Below are positions 14,268-27,164 of a stretch of 64,000 nt of DNA, in pieces. The position numbers and the translations under genes are program-made. The notes under the pieces are model-generated. The model saw only the letters and a program-made list of their open reading frames with translations. It did no database searches and was not told where the DNA came from. How positions within the stretch are numbered: position 1 is the first letter of the stretch; every line of letters begins with the position of its first letter. Origin of the DNA: Serilophus lunatus. Its lineage: Eukaryota > Chordata > Aves > Passeriformes > Eurylaimidae. Location: NCBI GenBank assembly GCA_013399895.1, contig VXBA01001027.1, forward strand, positions 1,196,374 through 1,260,373. Direction: 5' to 3'.

Positions 14268-14289
14268 AGAAAGATTCTAGAATCTTTCT
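14268..14289. repeat. 22-bp perfect palindrome
   Basis: AGAAAGATTCTAGAATCTTTCT is its own reverse complement with no loop, centred on TTCTAGAA. A further partial arm, TTAGAAAGATT, follows directly. The centre is the inverted TTC-nn-GAA pair found in heat-shock elements, but the flanking third unit is imperfect. Confidence 0.85.
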
Positions 14290-15900
14290 TTTAGAAAGAT
14301 TGCCCTCATTTCATGAGTCACTGTTTGAAACTTGCCACCCTCTATGTAGATGGTGAGGGACAAAGATGTTAACTTAGAAGAGGAAGAACTCGAGCAGCAA
14401 GCTTTGGTTGTGTGATTTATGACATAATTATATGAAGTACAATCTTAATGTGGCATAAATAGCAGACCTATTTGGGTGCAGCAGAACCTTATTAATATGC
14501 AGTTTGCTGGTCCATTTGCACAGAATGTCTCGCCACACATCTCAGCAAGCAGTAAAGGGACTACATTGTTACTTTCATCTGCACTACTGTATTACAGACT
14601 GCTGTGTGTATTATAACAGCATTGCTGTGCATGGTGTTTCACTGCTAGTAGTTCACCTCTTTAATTCTCAACAAAGATGTGAAGATGTCAAACAAAGTGA
14701 GTAAGAATATAGCCTCCAGCTCTTCTGGAGTTACAAAGGAGATGGTCATGAATCAGGTAAGATGAGGTATAGTTTGAAAAGCAGTTCATCCTGCTTATCA
14801 TAGAAAATACTTCCTTCTTCAGAGCGTAGTTAACCAGAGAAATCAGAATCACACTGCAGGCAAATTTAGAGTCTTTTATAGTGTCTGATTCTGCATATCC
14901 TGTAGAATAAGGTTCATTATAGTTGTGGAAATAAACTCTGTGATTGCGGATGACATAATTCAGTGTTAGTGACTTTCTCAGTCTTTCTTATGTGCTAATA
15001 TGACAAAAGGTATGACAAGATATGATAGGATGAAAGATCAACCCTGTGAGACCTTTGTAACCTGACTAATTTTCCCTATGGTTAAACACCTGCTCATGAG
15101 AGTGCTCATACATGGGAGTCTGCATACATACATATCCACAAACGTTGAGTAACATGGTGTAAGCTCATACAGACCTCTGTACATGCACACTTACAGCAGA
15201 TAGCTCCAGAAAGGCCTTTTTCTACTTGCTTTAGTCCATGGCCAGAATTCCTTTCACTTGACATGGATCAACTATTTTGAATAGGTGCCCTTCTCTCCTT
15301 CCAAAAGAGGTCAGGAAATTCAGCATCTCCTGGCCTCCTCAAGTGTAGGATTCTTGGAGTAGTTAATCGACCATGCCCAAGTCACTCAAGTCAGTGTTCA
15401 AGGGCTAACCTGAATTCAGAGCTGAGGGTGGAACAGCATTGCTGACTGCAGACATTTTATTCAGAGAAAGGGAACCTCTCTGCCAGACATCTGTGGATCT
15501 AGGCAAATGTGCCATAATTTATTTTGGAGTTGATCTTGATGTTTATCTGCTCTTCAGGATTGTCTTAAATCCTTCTTTTCAGAGAACTGAAGAAGCCCCC
15601 CAGTGCATTTGCATAATAAGGTTAGAGATATTACAGTACCGATGCTGAGAAGACATTGATAGATTGTGTGTGTGTTTTTTTAAAGTCCCTTCCTCTGGCT
15701 ACACAGACCAGTGAGCTTTCTCAGCTGTACATCCACTTGGCTAGGCCTCTTCCCGAGGCTGTTTGCCTTCACCCATCCCTCAGTGCCAAATGATATTCAG
15801 ACCTTAGTATGGCCTTTCAGCATGCTGACTGAAATAGGATCACTTGCTGACACTCTCTCTGCTTCCCTGGCTAAATTTAGGGCCTAAATCAGTCCTATAG

Positions 15901-16025
15901 TTAAAAAAATCCACAAAAACACACAAACAAAAACCAAACAAACCCAAACCAAATTACAATCAAAAACCCCAACAATAAAGCCCCTCATAAAGAAACTAGA
16001 CAAAACCCTCCAACAATAAAAAGCC
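15901..16025 (+). repeat. A/C-rich low-complexity tract
   Basis: About 120 bases made almost only of A and C in irregular CAAA, CCAAA and AACCC steps. It is intronic low-complexity DNA. Similar shorter tracts occur at about 43925-43985 and 50640-50705. Confidence 0.7.
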
Positions 16026-17984
16026 AAACATGCAAATACCATTAGTTTATCTCAGTAACAACAGTTGATACTATCCTGAACATCATCTAGGCATGTATTA
16101 CACAAACAGATGAGGAAAATCACACTGGCTTTCTGCTTGTTTTGATTTCCCAACTATCAAGAAGTTTACCTCAGCCTTCTTTGTAACCAGAATTTCTGGT
16201 ACCCTGCCTATAATGCAGCAGCATCAGTTGTCAAGGCAGAGTGAAAAGGCCTGGCCTCATCCTATGTGACTCCATCAGGCAAGACAGGCACCCCATCCAC
16301 AGAGGTGCTGCCCCATTGTCTGGGAGATGAGGCTGATTTGCCTAGGTCTTTCCTGACTATCGGACTTCCAAAGCAAATTTTGGTTCCAATCAGCAGAAGC
16401 AGTCTGATAAAACCAGTGCAGATTTTTGGGTTGATTAGGAAGACCCCAGGCTGAGATTTTGTGTTTAGTTTCTCACCCTTTCTGTAACAATCTGCAATAC
16501 ACACAATTTCTTTGTTGCCTTCATCTGAACCTTTTTCCCTAACATATAGAGCAAGCACCATAGATACCATGCTGGTCATTTTTTAACTTGAAATACTTGT
16601 AGAGCTACTGAAGGATATGTATAAATTTGTGTAAACAAATTAATTCTTCTCCCTATGCTTGAGAGGCATTGCTGCAAACATTTTCCCTGCTCTGCAGAGA
16701 GCTGCATATTGCACTACTGAAGAGGAAAGGTCATGTATTGTCATTAAATTTTGTAGTCCTCAGAGGATGCTGTAAAAATATTACAGTGGGAAATTCAGTG
16801 AGTTTTTCTGATACCAATATGAACTATTGGGAACACTTGCATGGCATCCCAGTTTTGCACAACACTTTGGCTCTCAGGATGCTGTTCTTCAGCCAACAGA
16901 GCTGCAGCAGGAGCTCAGAATTGCTAATGTTGGTCTTCAGTGGATTATTGACACAAGGTTGCACAAAATGACACAATTTTTTGAGTTCATGGGTTGCTCC
17001 TTGTATGGACAATGGAAAAGGGATTAAGAAAATATTGTAAACATTTTTTTTAATTTTAATCTGTGATTATATATTTAATTTCAATATGTCCTTGGCTTGT
17101 GATGTTTATACTCTTCCTGCCCGCCTCTGTTTTGTCCTGAGGTGACAGAGCCATCCTGCTCTATTGAAGTTTCTGGATGCTTTTCTCACACAAGGTCTTC
17201 TCTCCAATGCAGAGTGCCCTTAGAAGGCAGAGAATAGAGCAGTCCTACTGAAACCCATCACCCCAAAGTGGGATTTTTGAGAGGGAAAGAACTGATGAGG
17301 TATTTATGAGGCTATAAGTGAAATGGAGCATCAAATCAGTGCCTTCTAGATCCTCCTTGAAAAGCACTGAGAAGGAGCAGGAACTGTTACCCTAGCCACT
17401 ATGTTGAAAGGGTAGTTTTGAATGACTTGCAATCCTAGAACGAGTTTGTGGTCAGCAAGATAGAACCCTTCAATTCTGCTTTGCCTACCAGAATTCCTGG
17501 GGCTTTGTGCACACAAGCAAGGTGATGTCAGTCAGGGGATACTGACCCCCCAGAACTTAGTGCCCTTGGCAGATGTCAGCATACTTGAAGATTAATACTG
17601 AAGTGGGGTGTCTAATAGCTTGAATTATTTTGCAGAGAAAACAAGATCTGAGGTTTTTCCCTTCAATACAGCACAGTGTAATTTGTGATCCTGAACTATT
17701 CATGTCACCTAGACTGGCAGTGGCAGCACAGCAGCTGAGAAATTTAGCAGCTAAAATATTCATGTTTTGTGGAAGCTGCTAGCCTTATGCTGGAAAGAGA
17801 AAATTTGCTGGCTTTCCTTCCGATGAGAATTTCTGCCAAATATTCATTCTTTCCACTGTACGTTGTGTTTTCATAATGGGCTCAGAGGGTGATCTGACGG
17901 AGGCTGTGTTTTGCTGCAGTAACTCTTCCTTGGAATGGGAGTATCTCTGTGTAACCCAGCATACCTATTTCATCTGTTTTGCAG

Positions 17985-18075
17985 TCTGGAGGCTGCCAGC
18001 ATCGGATTCATCATCATCATAGACAGACGACGGGACAAATGGAGCTCAGTCAAGGCATCCTTGACACGGATAGCA
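17985..18075 (+). CDS. MCF2L2: MCF2L2 exon w3, SEC14-like domain
   Basis: A 91-nt exon after acceptor ctgttttgcag and before the consensus donor gtaagt. It completes Ser67 and encodes residues 68-97 ending in frame. It contains the buried strand GFIIIIDRRRDKW and the helix SSVKASLTRIA, the most conserved part of the CRAL-TRIO region in MCF2/MCF2L/MCF2L2. The match to human MCF2L2 is almost complete. Confidence 0.96.
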
Positions 18076-19279
18076 GTAAGTGCTTGCTTTTGCTATTTAT
18101 CTCCTAGAAATTAAAATTATCTGCTCAACCTTCAGCACATCATATAGTCTCTTGTGCTCATTTTAAGCTCCCATTTTCTGGCTGTGGCTGTAGACTCTCT
18201 CCTGCCCTGAAGCTCATGAGTGTTAAATAAGAGAGGGAGGAAGCTGCAGGAACAAATTACACAACCTTGTTTACTGCTGAATTAGGACAAATTCCTTATT
18301 TTCTGGGTTGATTGCAACCTAAATTCTAGTAAATTTTAAGTTGTTTCCTGGAAGAGTATAAGAGGTACCCTTCTGTGCCCTGAGGAGGAATTGATGTGGC
18401 CTGCTTACAAAAGAAACAGATCCTAGGGGTCTTGTGTTTACATGTTAGTAAGTGATCCCTGTCAGATATTCTTAATAGCTTGTTATATTTCATTTGCAAA
18501 AGTCAGAGCTGGGCACCGATTTTCAGTGCTAAGAAAAGCAGCTGCTGTTTCTAGGAACGTGTGCTGTGTGAGGACCAAGCACTTAGACACAGAGGTATAG
18601 GATGGAGGAATGACAAAGGCAACTTTCTTTCGAAATATTTAGACAGAATTGTTTTTCATTCTCATTTTTTTTAGCTGCTCTCTTTGAGTAATTGTTCTTT
18701 TTTTATGCTTGATGAGCTCAGGGGAGTGAGTGAGAGATGTAGGCTGGGTGTTGTAGGCAGGGCCGTCTCTGATGAATGTGTTGAGCGCCTGTGTGAGTGT
18801 AAAAATATGTGAGGTTAACGAGATTCAAAACCCTTTGCAAAATGAGAAGGTAGGTCAGCCTGGGGAATCCATCCGTGCCACCACCTTCGTTCAGCATGTC
18901 CAGAGTGGGCAGCCAGCTTTGCCCCCTAGTGGCTGCAGCCTAAAAAATGGGAAAACCTATGTTGTGGTGGTGCAAAGGGGCTTGGTGGTGTTTGGATCTG
19001 GGGGAGAAAGGAACTTGTCAGGAACTTTGGGGCTCTATTATAAATTTGCATCATAAAACAATGTGTGGCTGGACAGTAAAATCCATGGGCCAATTTTCCT
19101 GCTGGCTTTGGAGATGGTGACAATGGGCAGGTTCTGAATGGACCAGCTGATACAATGAACAGCTGGACAGAGCAAGATTCAGTAAGTCCTATCTTCTTTG
19201 CTCTGTTTAGGAAACACTTGGCTTAAAATTCCCTTGTAAGGAAAAGTTGTGCCTTCTAATAGTTCTGTATTTCTTGCAG
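18076..19279 (+). other. MCF2L2: Intron w3-w4 (1.2 kb)
   Basis: No exon was seen. A GC-richer patch at about 18730-18960 includes a CTCF-like motif (18919-18932), listed separately. Confidence 0.75.
18919..18932 (-). promoter_or_regulatory. CTCF-like binding motif
   Basis: The + strand reads TTGCCCCCTAGTGG, so the - strand reads CCACTAGGGGGCAA. This matches the core vertebrate CTCF consensus (CCASYAGRKGGC) at essentially every constrained position. It sits inside a GC-richer patch of the w3-w4 intron. Occupancy cannot be judged from sequence. Confidence 0.6.
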
Positions 19280-19399
19280 GGGGCATTTCCAGGAAACCTG
19301 CAGCTGGTGTTTGTCCTGAGACCATCCCGCTTTATCCAAAGGGCAATCGCTGACATTGGCATTAAACTCTACCGAGATGACTTTAAAATGAAGGTACCG
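19280..19399 (+). CDS. MCF2L2: MCF2L2 exon w4, SEC14-like domain
   Basis: A 120-nt phase 0 exon after acceptor ttcttgcag and before donor gtaagc, encoding residues 98-137. It includes FPGNLQLVFVLRPSRFIQRA and DIGIKLYRDDFKMKVP, the family signature LRP(S/T)-F-QR. The first codon reads Gly, whereas human has Val (RIA-VAFPG from memory). The acceptor is unambiguous, so this looks like a simple substitution. Confidence 0.96.
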
Positions 19400-22300
19400 G
19401 TAAGCATGCATTTTTTTGCCCATGTGTTTTCTTTATCTCCATATTTGATGTTCTTGGGTGTCAGCAATTTCTCAGAATGCAGTAACTGAAATTTGCTGGT
19501 GAGTGGGGACTTCCATCCAAGTCTATATGATAATGCCAAAGAGTTGAGTAGCAGTGGATATTTCACAGTATTTAACAGATATGTTCCTATATGGAAGGTC
19601 AGTTTAGCTATAAAATGTGACACAGTTTTTAAGTATTGACATCTTAACTCAGTGAAGCTGTTCTCCTGATGTAGGCAGAGGTAGATCTCACTGTAGTAAC
19701 AAAACTAAGTATTCAGGACTACAAAGCAGCAAAAGGCTGGGGCTGATTTCTGCACTATTTTGTGGGTTATCCATGGGATTGCTGACTGTGTCTCTGTTAA
19801 GTGCTTCCATAGCATTGCCTATCCTGAACACTTTTTATGAATCCCATGCCCTCAAGATTCAAAGTCTGTTTTTTACTTCCTTTTATCTTCACTTGGCATA
19901 AGCTGTAGGTTGGTGAAACTGTGATTTGAAAGATTATCAATCCGGAAAGAGTTTAAGTTAGTCTATGAGAGTTCTTTTGAGAGTTGTCCCTAGCTGCACA
20001 TTTGTGTGTGGTTTCAAATGTTTTACAAGTAAAATTGAATTATGATTATTGATGATGTTTCATCCTGGACCAGGTTCTTACTGTGTTCCACAATGACTAT
20101 ACTGGAGGGATTTCATATGACTGTTGAGGATTTTATGTATTGTAGTGCTTGCAAAAGACTCATGGCTCTCCTCCAATGAATTCTAGCTCTGTCAATACCC
20201 AAGTCTGAATTTCAGGTGTTTAAGACACCTTCTGCTTCTTCTGAAGTGAGAGACAGCAGTCTAATTATTACAGTGCATACAGAAAAAGGAACCATGACTA
20301 GACATTTGGTTAATGTGGATAAAATTGTGACAGTTAGTGCAGTTTGACAAGGTTAGCTTTTTGGTAAAATACAAAAGTGATGAAAAAATATATATTTGAA
20401 TACAAAGGAAAATATAGTCCTTTAAAAAATGGATGTTCCTGTACTTCATAAGCTACAGTCTGTTACTATAGCAACTGCTATACCAGTGACTGCAGCCTGG
20501 AAAGGGATAACTTCATCAAGGACTAGTATTTTCTAACAATTTAGCATCCTCTATACTTTTAGCGATTTATTTGATGACACTGTTGCAATTCAAATACAAC
20601 TTGATAGGGATGGAAGCTGGAAGGAAGGTTAATTCTAGGCAGTGGTAAAACACTGCATTAAGTATGAAATAGCATCTTTCTTACAGGCAAGAAAATCAAG
20701 ATATGAGTTTAGTTTGGTGTCATCTTGGATATTTAGATTTTGAGCCATCCTGAGTATTTTCACAGAGCTCTCAGAGAACAGCCTTACAAAAACTAAGAGC
20801 ATGACATATGCCTGATGCCTATTCTAAGTAGCTTAGGGTTGTGCTAAATGTGTTCCAAGTTCCTGGGGTCTGCCATGCTCTCTTGAGGGACCTTTTACCT
20901 GTGTTTGCAGCCTATCCTAAAAACACCATCTAGATATCACCCTGAGTATCCCAGTTTCAGAGGGGCAAACTTACATAGAGAGATGTCTCTTTGTCCCCCT
21001 TGAAAACAGCATCCTACATGCCAAGCATGAGAACAGGGCCAGAGAGTTCTTGTCCCATGGGAGATGTCCCTTCTAAAGAATTAGAGATCACTACCCATCT
21101 TCAATATCACTGTCATCTCTCAGATTGTTTGCAGTTGGTTTTTTTGTGTTGTGATTTTGGTACTATGGCAATGTTAATGTATATAACTGAGGTGAGGATG
21201 GGCGATATTTCCTATCGCAACTGTAAGTGAATCAGGACCAAGACATGATCATTCAAAAGGGTCTTCAAGAATATTGTGTGCATTTGTTAAGGAAACATTT
21301 GGTTAATAGTTTATCTGAGCTATCAAACTGCAAATATGTTCAATAAAATAGATTTGCTGGGTTAAATCAACATTGGCTTGAGTTGAAGCCAGAAGATCAA
21401 ACAGGAACTGAAAATAAAGGCTGGAATAAAAAAACCAGACACAATAAGGAAATGCAGAATTTATATCATATTGACATCCAAATGTGGTTTTTAAAAGCTC
21501 ATAAGGTAAATATCTACTGGGATAGTGATTTGATTAAATATCATTATCTAGAAGCAAGATTCAGAAATATAGAGACACACTAGGGTTGATTTGAGATTAA
21601 AATCTGGGAATTCAAAAGGAACAGCCAGAGATGTGCCTAAGGAACCTCCCATCATAGGAAGTGAATTAAAGTATCTTCACAGCATACACAAAAGGCTGAA
21701 CACTCTGTCCATAGCAGGCATTTCTTTGACCTCTGTAGGCTTGTGCAGACCCTCCTCTTCTGAAGTGCTGCTCCCTCCCATTCTCCACCTTGCTGGCTGT
21801 GTCTGTCTTCAGGCTGGCAAGCAGCATGGCAGATGCTAATGCTCTCTAAGATTGGTTTCTTAGGTTGATGCTGGATTGCTCTGGGCTTCCTCCTGCTGAA
21901 ATACCTGCAGGGTGAAGACTCATGCACTGTTGGATAGCACTATAGTTGGCAATATTAACAGGTTTGCTTTGTGGCTCATGCTGAGCATATCAGGTTAAAA
22001 CAAACATAAAATTCTGCCTAGAAAAGTGCAGAACAGTGTTCCTCTGTAGTTTCAGTGAAGTCTGAAGTACCAAAAGATTTCCAACTTGTCAGCAACATCT
22101 CTGTTGGCAAAGAGCGACAAAGCAGTTAAGACTTACTTTCTCAAACGTGATTTGCAATTCAGAAGTAATGCATAGACTTCAAGTTCCAGTCTGAGGCCTC
22201 TTCAAGATGATGCAGGTTTTTGAGTTTTCTATCCTTAATCATAACAAAACAATGTTTGGTATCAGAATGTTCCCCTTAGCTTTGGTTGAGGTAATCTGTG

Positions 22301-23762
22301 CTTTCTTTGCCTCAGTTTCTTCACCAACAAGGTCTCCTGGCTTCTGTGTTTAGAGGCCAGGTTCATGAACTGCTAGAAGTGAAAAAGAATTGAGTGAGGG
22401 CCTACTTAAGAATATTCAGCCCATAGAGGTCCATAGGGCCATATGCATCTTCCACTATATTCTTGGATCTAAGTTAGGGTAAAGTCGGGACGGATGGACA
22501 TTTAAATGTGGATTTAAAAAATAGTGTCGTGATGGGTTCAGAGAGAGATAGTAATGGGTCATACTCTACCTGAAAGTAGGCAACAAGTAGAGCTTGTAGT
22601 GATACCTGCTGGGACCTGCCCTATTTAGTATCTTCCTCAATGACATGGAAGAGGCAACAGGCTGCACTTTCATCAAGTGTGCAGGTGACACTAAATCAAG
22701 AGGAGCAGTTCATACACTCCATGACAGGGACACTAGAACAGAGGCTCAAGGAATGGGCTGACCAGCATATTATGAAATACATAGGGGCCAAAGCAAAGCC
22801 CTACAGTTGGAAAGGACTTTCCTTCCAGAAGGACTTTATTCCTCCGGAAAGAACTCATGTTCTTCCCTCTCAAAAACACAACAGGGCATCCTCTTGTCTC
22901 CATACATCTGCCCTCATCTAATTGTCCACAGCATAGCCAGTTAGCCTTGCTTTAAACAATAACAATACTATAAAGTAACACATTTGACATATTTTAAAAT
23001 TTAAGGCTTAAAATTCCTAGCCATTTGTGCTCAGCATCTTGTTCTTCTAGTGCTGAAATCATGATGTACCTTCTAACTGTTAGAACAATTCATATGTTTT
23101 ATTTGTGTAACGACTTGTGTTGACAGATGCACAGTAGTTGCCAAAAGGTAATGCTGCTTATATGAAGCTGAATGAAAATCTTTTTTTACTTTCATTAAGA
23201 AGGGTTAGATGAGAAAATGGATTTGGGTTTTTCCTCTCCTTTCTTTTTCACAATGATTTAAAATTGAATAGTTCCAGTGAATTCAGTGGACATACAGTAC
23301 CATAAAAAATGATACAACTGAAAGGAAAATCTTGTTCTCTATAGTTTCATTTCAGCACTTCCCTGGATTAAGTGGTTGATGTTGAGGAAGCTGTTTAACT
23401 TGCCTATTCCTCTATTTCTCTGTAAATAACAATTATAAAGAGAATAAATTACTTGGTGGAAGTTTCTGTGAACATTGTCAATACCATACTTTTGTTCTTG
23501 ATGCACATGCAAAATGACTAACTAACAAGGAGCAAGATAATGTCAAACTATGGCTAGTTCAAGAGTGGTCATGTATATGTTGAGAAGGCAAAATCTAGAG
23601 AAAATTAACTGTGGCCATTGCATGACCAAATCCATAGTGAGAACTGACAGCCTATGGTGGAACTGCAGTGGTCATATATGTTAAGGCAAACCCAGATCCT
23701 AGGAACAATGATTTAAATGGCTCATTATCTCTCTCAGTGTGGTGTATTTGGATTCATTTCAG
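19400..23762 (+). other. MCF2L2: Intron w4-w5 (4.4 kb)
   Basis: No exon was recognised. It contains a degraded CR1 LINE fragment at about 22500-22810, listed separately. The remainder is AT-rich and featureless. Confidence 0.7.
22500..22810 (+). mobile_element. CR1 LINE fragment (ORF2 3' part), degraded
   Basis: The run GGGACCTGCCCTATTTAGTA followed by TCAATGACATGGAAGAGGC, then a CAGGTGACACTAAATCAAG segment, follows the order of the CR1 reverse-transcriptase C-terminal region (GPALFNIF, then DMDSG, then ADDTK) as I remember it. The frame is broken and diverged. The sense orientation is the same as MCF2L2. The boundaries are approximate. Confidence 0.65.
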
Positions 23763-23879
23763 ATCATCATGTTAAACTCAGTCTCTGATCTTCATGGCTA
23801 TATTGACAAAAGTCAGCTGACCCGGGAGCTGGGAGGAACCCTGGAGTATGGCCACAGCCAGTGGATCCATCACCGAACT
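23763..23879 (+). CDS. MCF2L2: MCF2L2 exon w5, end of SEC14-like domain
   Basis: A 117-nt phase 0 exon after acceptor tttggattcatttcag and before donor gtgagt, encoding residues 138-176. It includes IIMLNSVSDLHGYID and KSQLTRELGGTLEY, the closing SEC14-like segment, followed by the SQWIHHRT stretch that leads into the helical region. The match to human MCF2L2 is close to identity. Confidence 0.96.
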
Positions 23880-26800
23880 GTGAGTGTTGGTGTTATTCTT
23901 CACATGTCTACACCAGTATTGTCCAGATGACCAATGCAGAGCAACAATTAAGTAGTAACTCTTCAGCTGCAGATTTCTACACTCTTTCAGCCTACAGGTT
24001 CTACTAGGGACAAGAGGAAATCCATGAGTCAAATAGAGAAAGGCAAATTGTCCAAAAGCTTGTAATAGAAGCAGTAGTCTGTGCCTCACTGTGTACCTGG
24101 TTTAGGGCCTAACAATGTCATGGTAAACTTACTCAGCAAGGCTTGTTGGCACATTCTCTTGGCTTTTGGATAATTGATGAGATTCATAGGTCTTCTGCTC
24201 ATGGTTATAGTTGAACAAAGGCTTTAGCGCTTTTCTGAATCAAAGGTCGAAATTCTTGTTTTAATGATTAATTATGTCCATGCTTTGAAGAGAAGAGAAA
24301 CACTAGATTTTATTTTTCCTTGTTTTCATTTCTGTGCTATGTAAGCACGCCCTCCATCTGGGTCATATTTTGGGTAAGTGAAGAACAGTTTTTAGTAGGA
24401 AGGCAGAAAGAATTTTTATTCTAGTGAGGAGGCTTGTACAGGTTTGATTGTTTGTTCCCTTTTTGGCCTGGTTAATGTGTTTCAGCGTCTGCTTCAAAAA
24501 AATATAAACAATTCATTATGGTGCCCAGAAAAGGTGACTGTTCACAAAAACAGACTCCAAACTCTGACACATTAGCAGCCAAAATATTGTCTCATCCTTA
24601 CTAAGAAAAATGGGCTAAGCTGGGTTGTGATCCTGGAAAATTAATTAATTTCATGGAGGCTCTCCACAACATTTGCATCTGCTTTTGTGTGTCTACTCAC
24701 AAGACTCACATCTAATAAGAGCCCCAAAATTTTGCAAAGTTCTGAGCACCCTTGGGTTGGAGACTGTTGTTGCTGATGGACAGGTTACATCTAACACTCA
24801 TAAAAAGATATTTTCTGAGGTAACTAAGTCAAATCACATTTGTCACTTTCTTGATATAATATTTTTGTGCTTTGTTGTCATTATTAAATTAAATTTTACT
24901 CTGCTTGAGAATCACCAAATATTTCAGGCTTCTAAATATGAAAATACAGAATTTAAATTTCCTCTAGCACTGATTTTCTGCATTTATAGCTATGTTGGCT
25001 ATGGTGAGGTTAAGACTGAAATGGATGAACAGGCTTACATGTTAAAAGTGTCAAAAATATGAAACTTTCCTTGAAGGAGGGGGGAATGTGAAGAAACCAA
25101 TAATTTATATGAGCTTTCAAAAGCTAAAGGTTTGAAAATATGAGGAGAGGAGTATAAAGAGGCACAAGAAAGGCTGTATCATTTATTAATGACAGGAGTT
25201 TACATAAAGCAATAATATATAGTTTGGTAAAATACGCAAATAAAAGTGAACCAAGATTTTAGGGACGTGGGTCTATGCAATCCTCATATGTTTTGGTTAA
25301 ATTTGTTTGAAAAACTTTTACTAAGCATAGGGACAAACCTGCAGATATAACTTAAGTATATGAAACAATTTGTTACTCATATGCACAGGAGAGAATGGTG
25401 GCAAGCATGCTATTAAGTGAAACACTGATACACTCCTGGTGTGTGGTGCAGTCAGCCAAGGAATACCTGCTTGGATCAGAGGTTGTCATCAGGGAAGTGT
25501 CAGCTTCCATGGCGCCTTGAAACAATTTGAGTCTCAGTTTTGCTGAGCTATGGTCTTCATGGCTTTTTGCTTCCCTCAGTGTTCTCCTATCTTGTCCTGC
25601 CAGTGTATTTTTTCTGAAACAGTTTTAGACCTTGGCTAATGGTAGTGGCACAGTGATCTCCCTGCATCATTCACTGTTTCTGCTTTCTTGTCTTGATTGG
25701 CAGCAGCCTATGAGCCTTTTTGCCCACAGAGTATATTTTCAGGCTTTCAGTAAATTGGTTGTGGATGGCTGTGTCTGTGTTGCAATCAGAAGTGTGACAT
25801 TTCAGCCAACTCTAATACAGTAGTTTCAGTGCTGACAACATCAGGATACAGCTATTGAGCACTAACTCAGAGCATATATGGCTCTATACTGCTTTGTTGA
25901 AAGCAGGTATGAATTTATGGGGGAAAAGGGAAGGAGGCTATGAACTGTGCAGGAATTGCTTCACTGGGGATATGTTTCAGATCACATATATGTACTGTAT
26001 CTTTTGAATGATAATCTACCTCCAGCTTGTTTTTCACTGAGCACACAGCATAATTTTATCTCTCATGGTTGCAAGCGAGGAATTCCCATCACTGCTGAAG
26101 AAGGGAAAGCAACTACAGTCATGTAGTGTTTGATTGGATGTAGGAACATCTCTAGTGCTGTTGACGGACAAGAACCACTGAGTGGGTTCGATCAAAAAGT
26201 GCAAAGAATAAAGAGCTATACAGAACAAAATTTGGGCATGATCATAACAAAACATCCCATGCAGTTACTTGCTGCTAGATACAAAGGTTTTAATCACATC
26301 TCACAAGTCTGAACAATATATTCTGAGAAGGCAACATTGTTTTTAAACTTTCCTCGTTTCCCCCTTTTCAGTAAAACCACAGATTTCTGATGAGTTTTGT
26401 GTTGGTGCATCCAAATGATAAAGCAATGCTCCAGTGAATTTATGCATTTTAAGTGTGTTTGCAGTAACTTGTTTGTGTATTTGTGTACTGATATGAACAG
26501 ATAGGAGGGAGGGAGTGACTAGAATGCATCTAGTGCATTTTCAGAAGTCAGGGGCAAAACAGATTACTTTGAAGTGAACAATGGCTGTGTAAATATAAAC
26601 GTAAAAAGGTTTTGCATTATGTACTTTAGTTGTGTCCTCAACTTAAATAAAGCCTTAGTCAAAATTTTAAACACAGCAGGATTTCCCAGCAAGCATAGGC
26701 ACAGAATCTGAAGTTCCAGGCCTGACTTTTAAGCCATCCTCTGTGATTTCATTATGCCTGCTAAGCTGTGGGAGTTCCCAGTTGGCTAATGAAGATCAAA

Positions 26801-27014
26801 ATGCTTACAGACCTGTGAGATCATTCATGGCACAAGATTCAATTTGTAACTTTTAGCATATCCACCCCAAAATAAAGGCAACATGACCAGTTTTACAGGC
26901 ATGTAATACTTGCAGTACAGTATGCCTGAAGGACTAAGCATTGTTAAAGGGCTGAGGGTAAATAACCAGTCTGTGACTTTATGCTTCTGTGACTTTATGC
27001 TCTTGCTTTTCTAG
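23880..27014 (+). other. MCF2L2: Intron w5-w6 (3.1 kb)
   Basis: AT-rich with no exon recognised. A 130-codon open frame at 24673-25062 has no recognisable motif and is treated as chance. A 16-bp tandem duplication abuts the 3' acceptor (26970-27001). Confidence 0.7.
26970..27001 (+). repeat. Perfect tandem 16-bp duplication next to a splice acceptor
   Basis: The unit TCTGTGACTTTATGCT occurs twice in exact tandem (26970-26985 and 26986-27001), ending 13 bases before the first base of exon w6. It therefore overlaps the region where the branch point and polypyrimidine tract of this intron must lie. Confidence 0.9.
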
Positions 27015-27164
27015 GCTATTGAAAACTTTGCAATGACAGTAAAAATAACAGCACAGATGCTGCAGACCTTTGGAACAGACTTAGCAGAGACTGAACTTCC
27101 CAACGATGTGCAATGCACAGAGGAGCTCCTCTCTGCACACACCGACCACCACAGCAAGCTGAAG
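27015..27164 (+). CDS. MCF2L2: MCF2L2 exon w6, start of spectrin-like region
   Basis: A 150-nt phase 0 exon after acceptor tgcttttctag and before donor gtgatt, encoding residues 177-226. AIENFAMTVKITAQMLQTFG is the conserved helix after the SEC14 domain in all DBL/DBS proteins. The second half (ELPNDVQCTEELLSAHTDHH) is less conserved than human. It begins the helical spectrin-like segment. Confidence 0.95.

Larger units (their letters stand above)
12519..17984 (+). other. MCF2L2: Intron w2-w3 (5.5 kb)
   Basis: No exon was recognised. It holds a 22-bp perfect palindrome at 14268-14289 and an A/C-rich low-complexity run at about 15901-16020, both listed separately. The rest appears to be unique AT-rich DNA. 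Confidence 0.7.

Noticed and set aside
24673..25062. 130-codon + strand open frame in the w5-w6 intron
   Set aside because: AT-rich composition typical of intron, no recognisable domain, and no matching splice context in the MCF2L2 frame.
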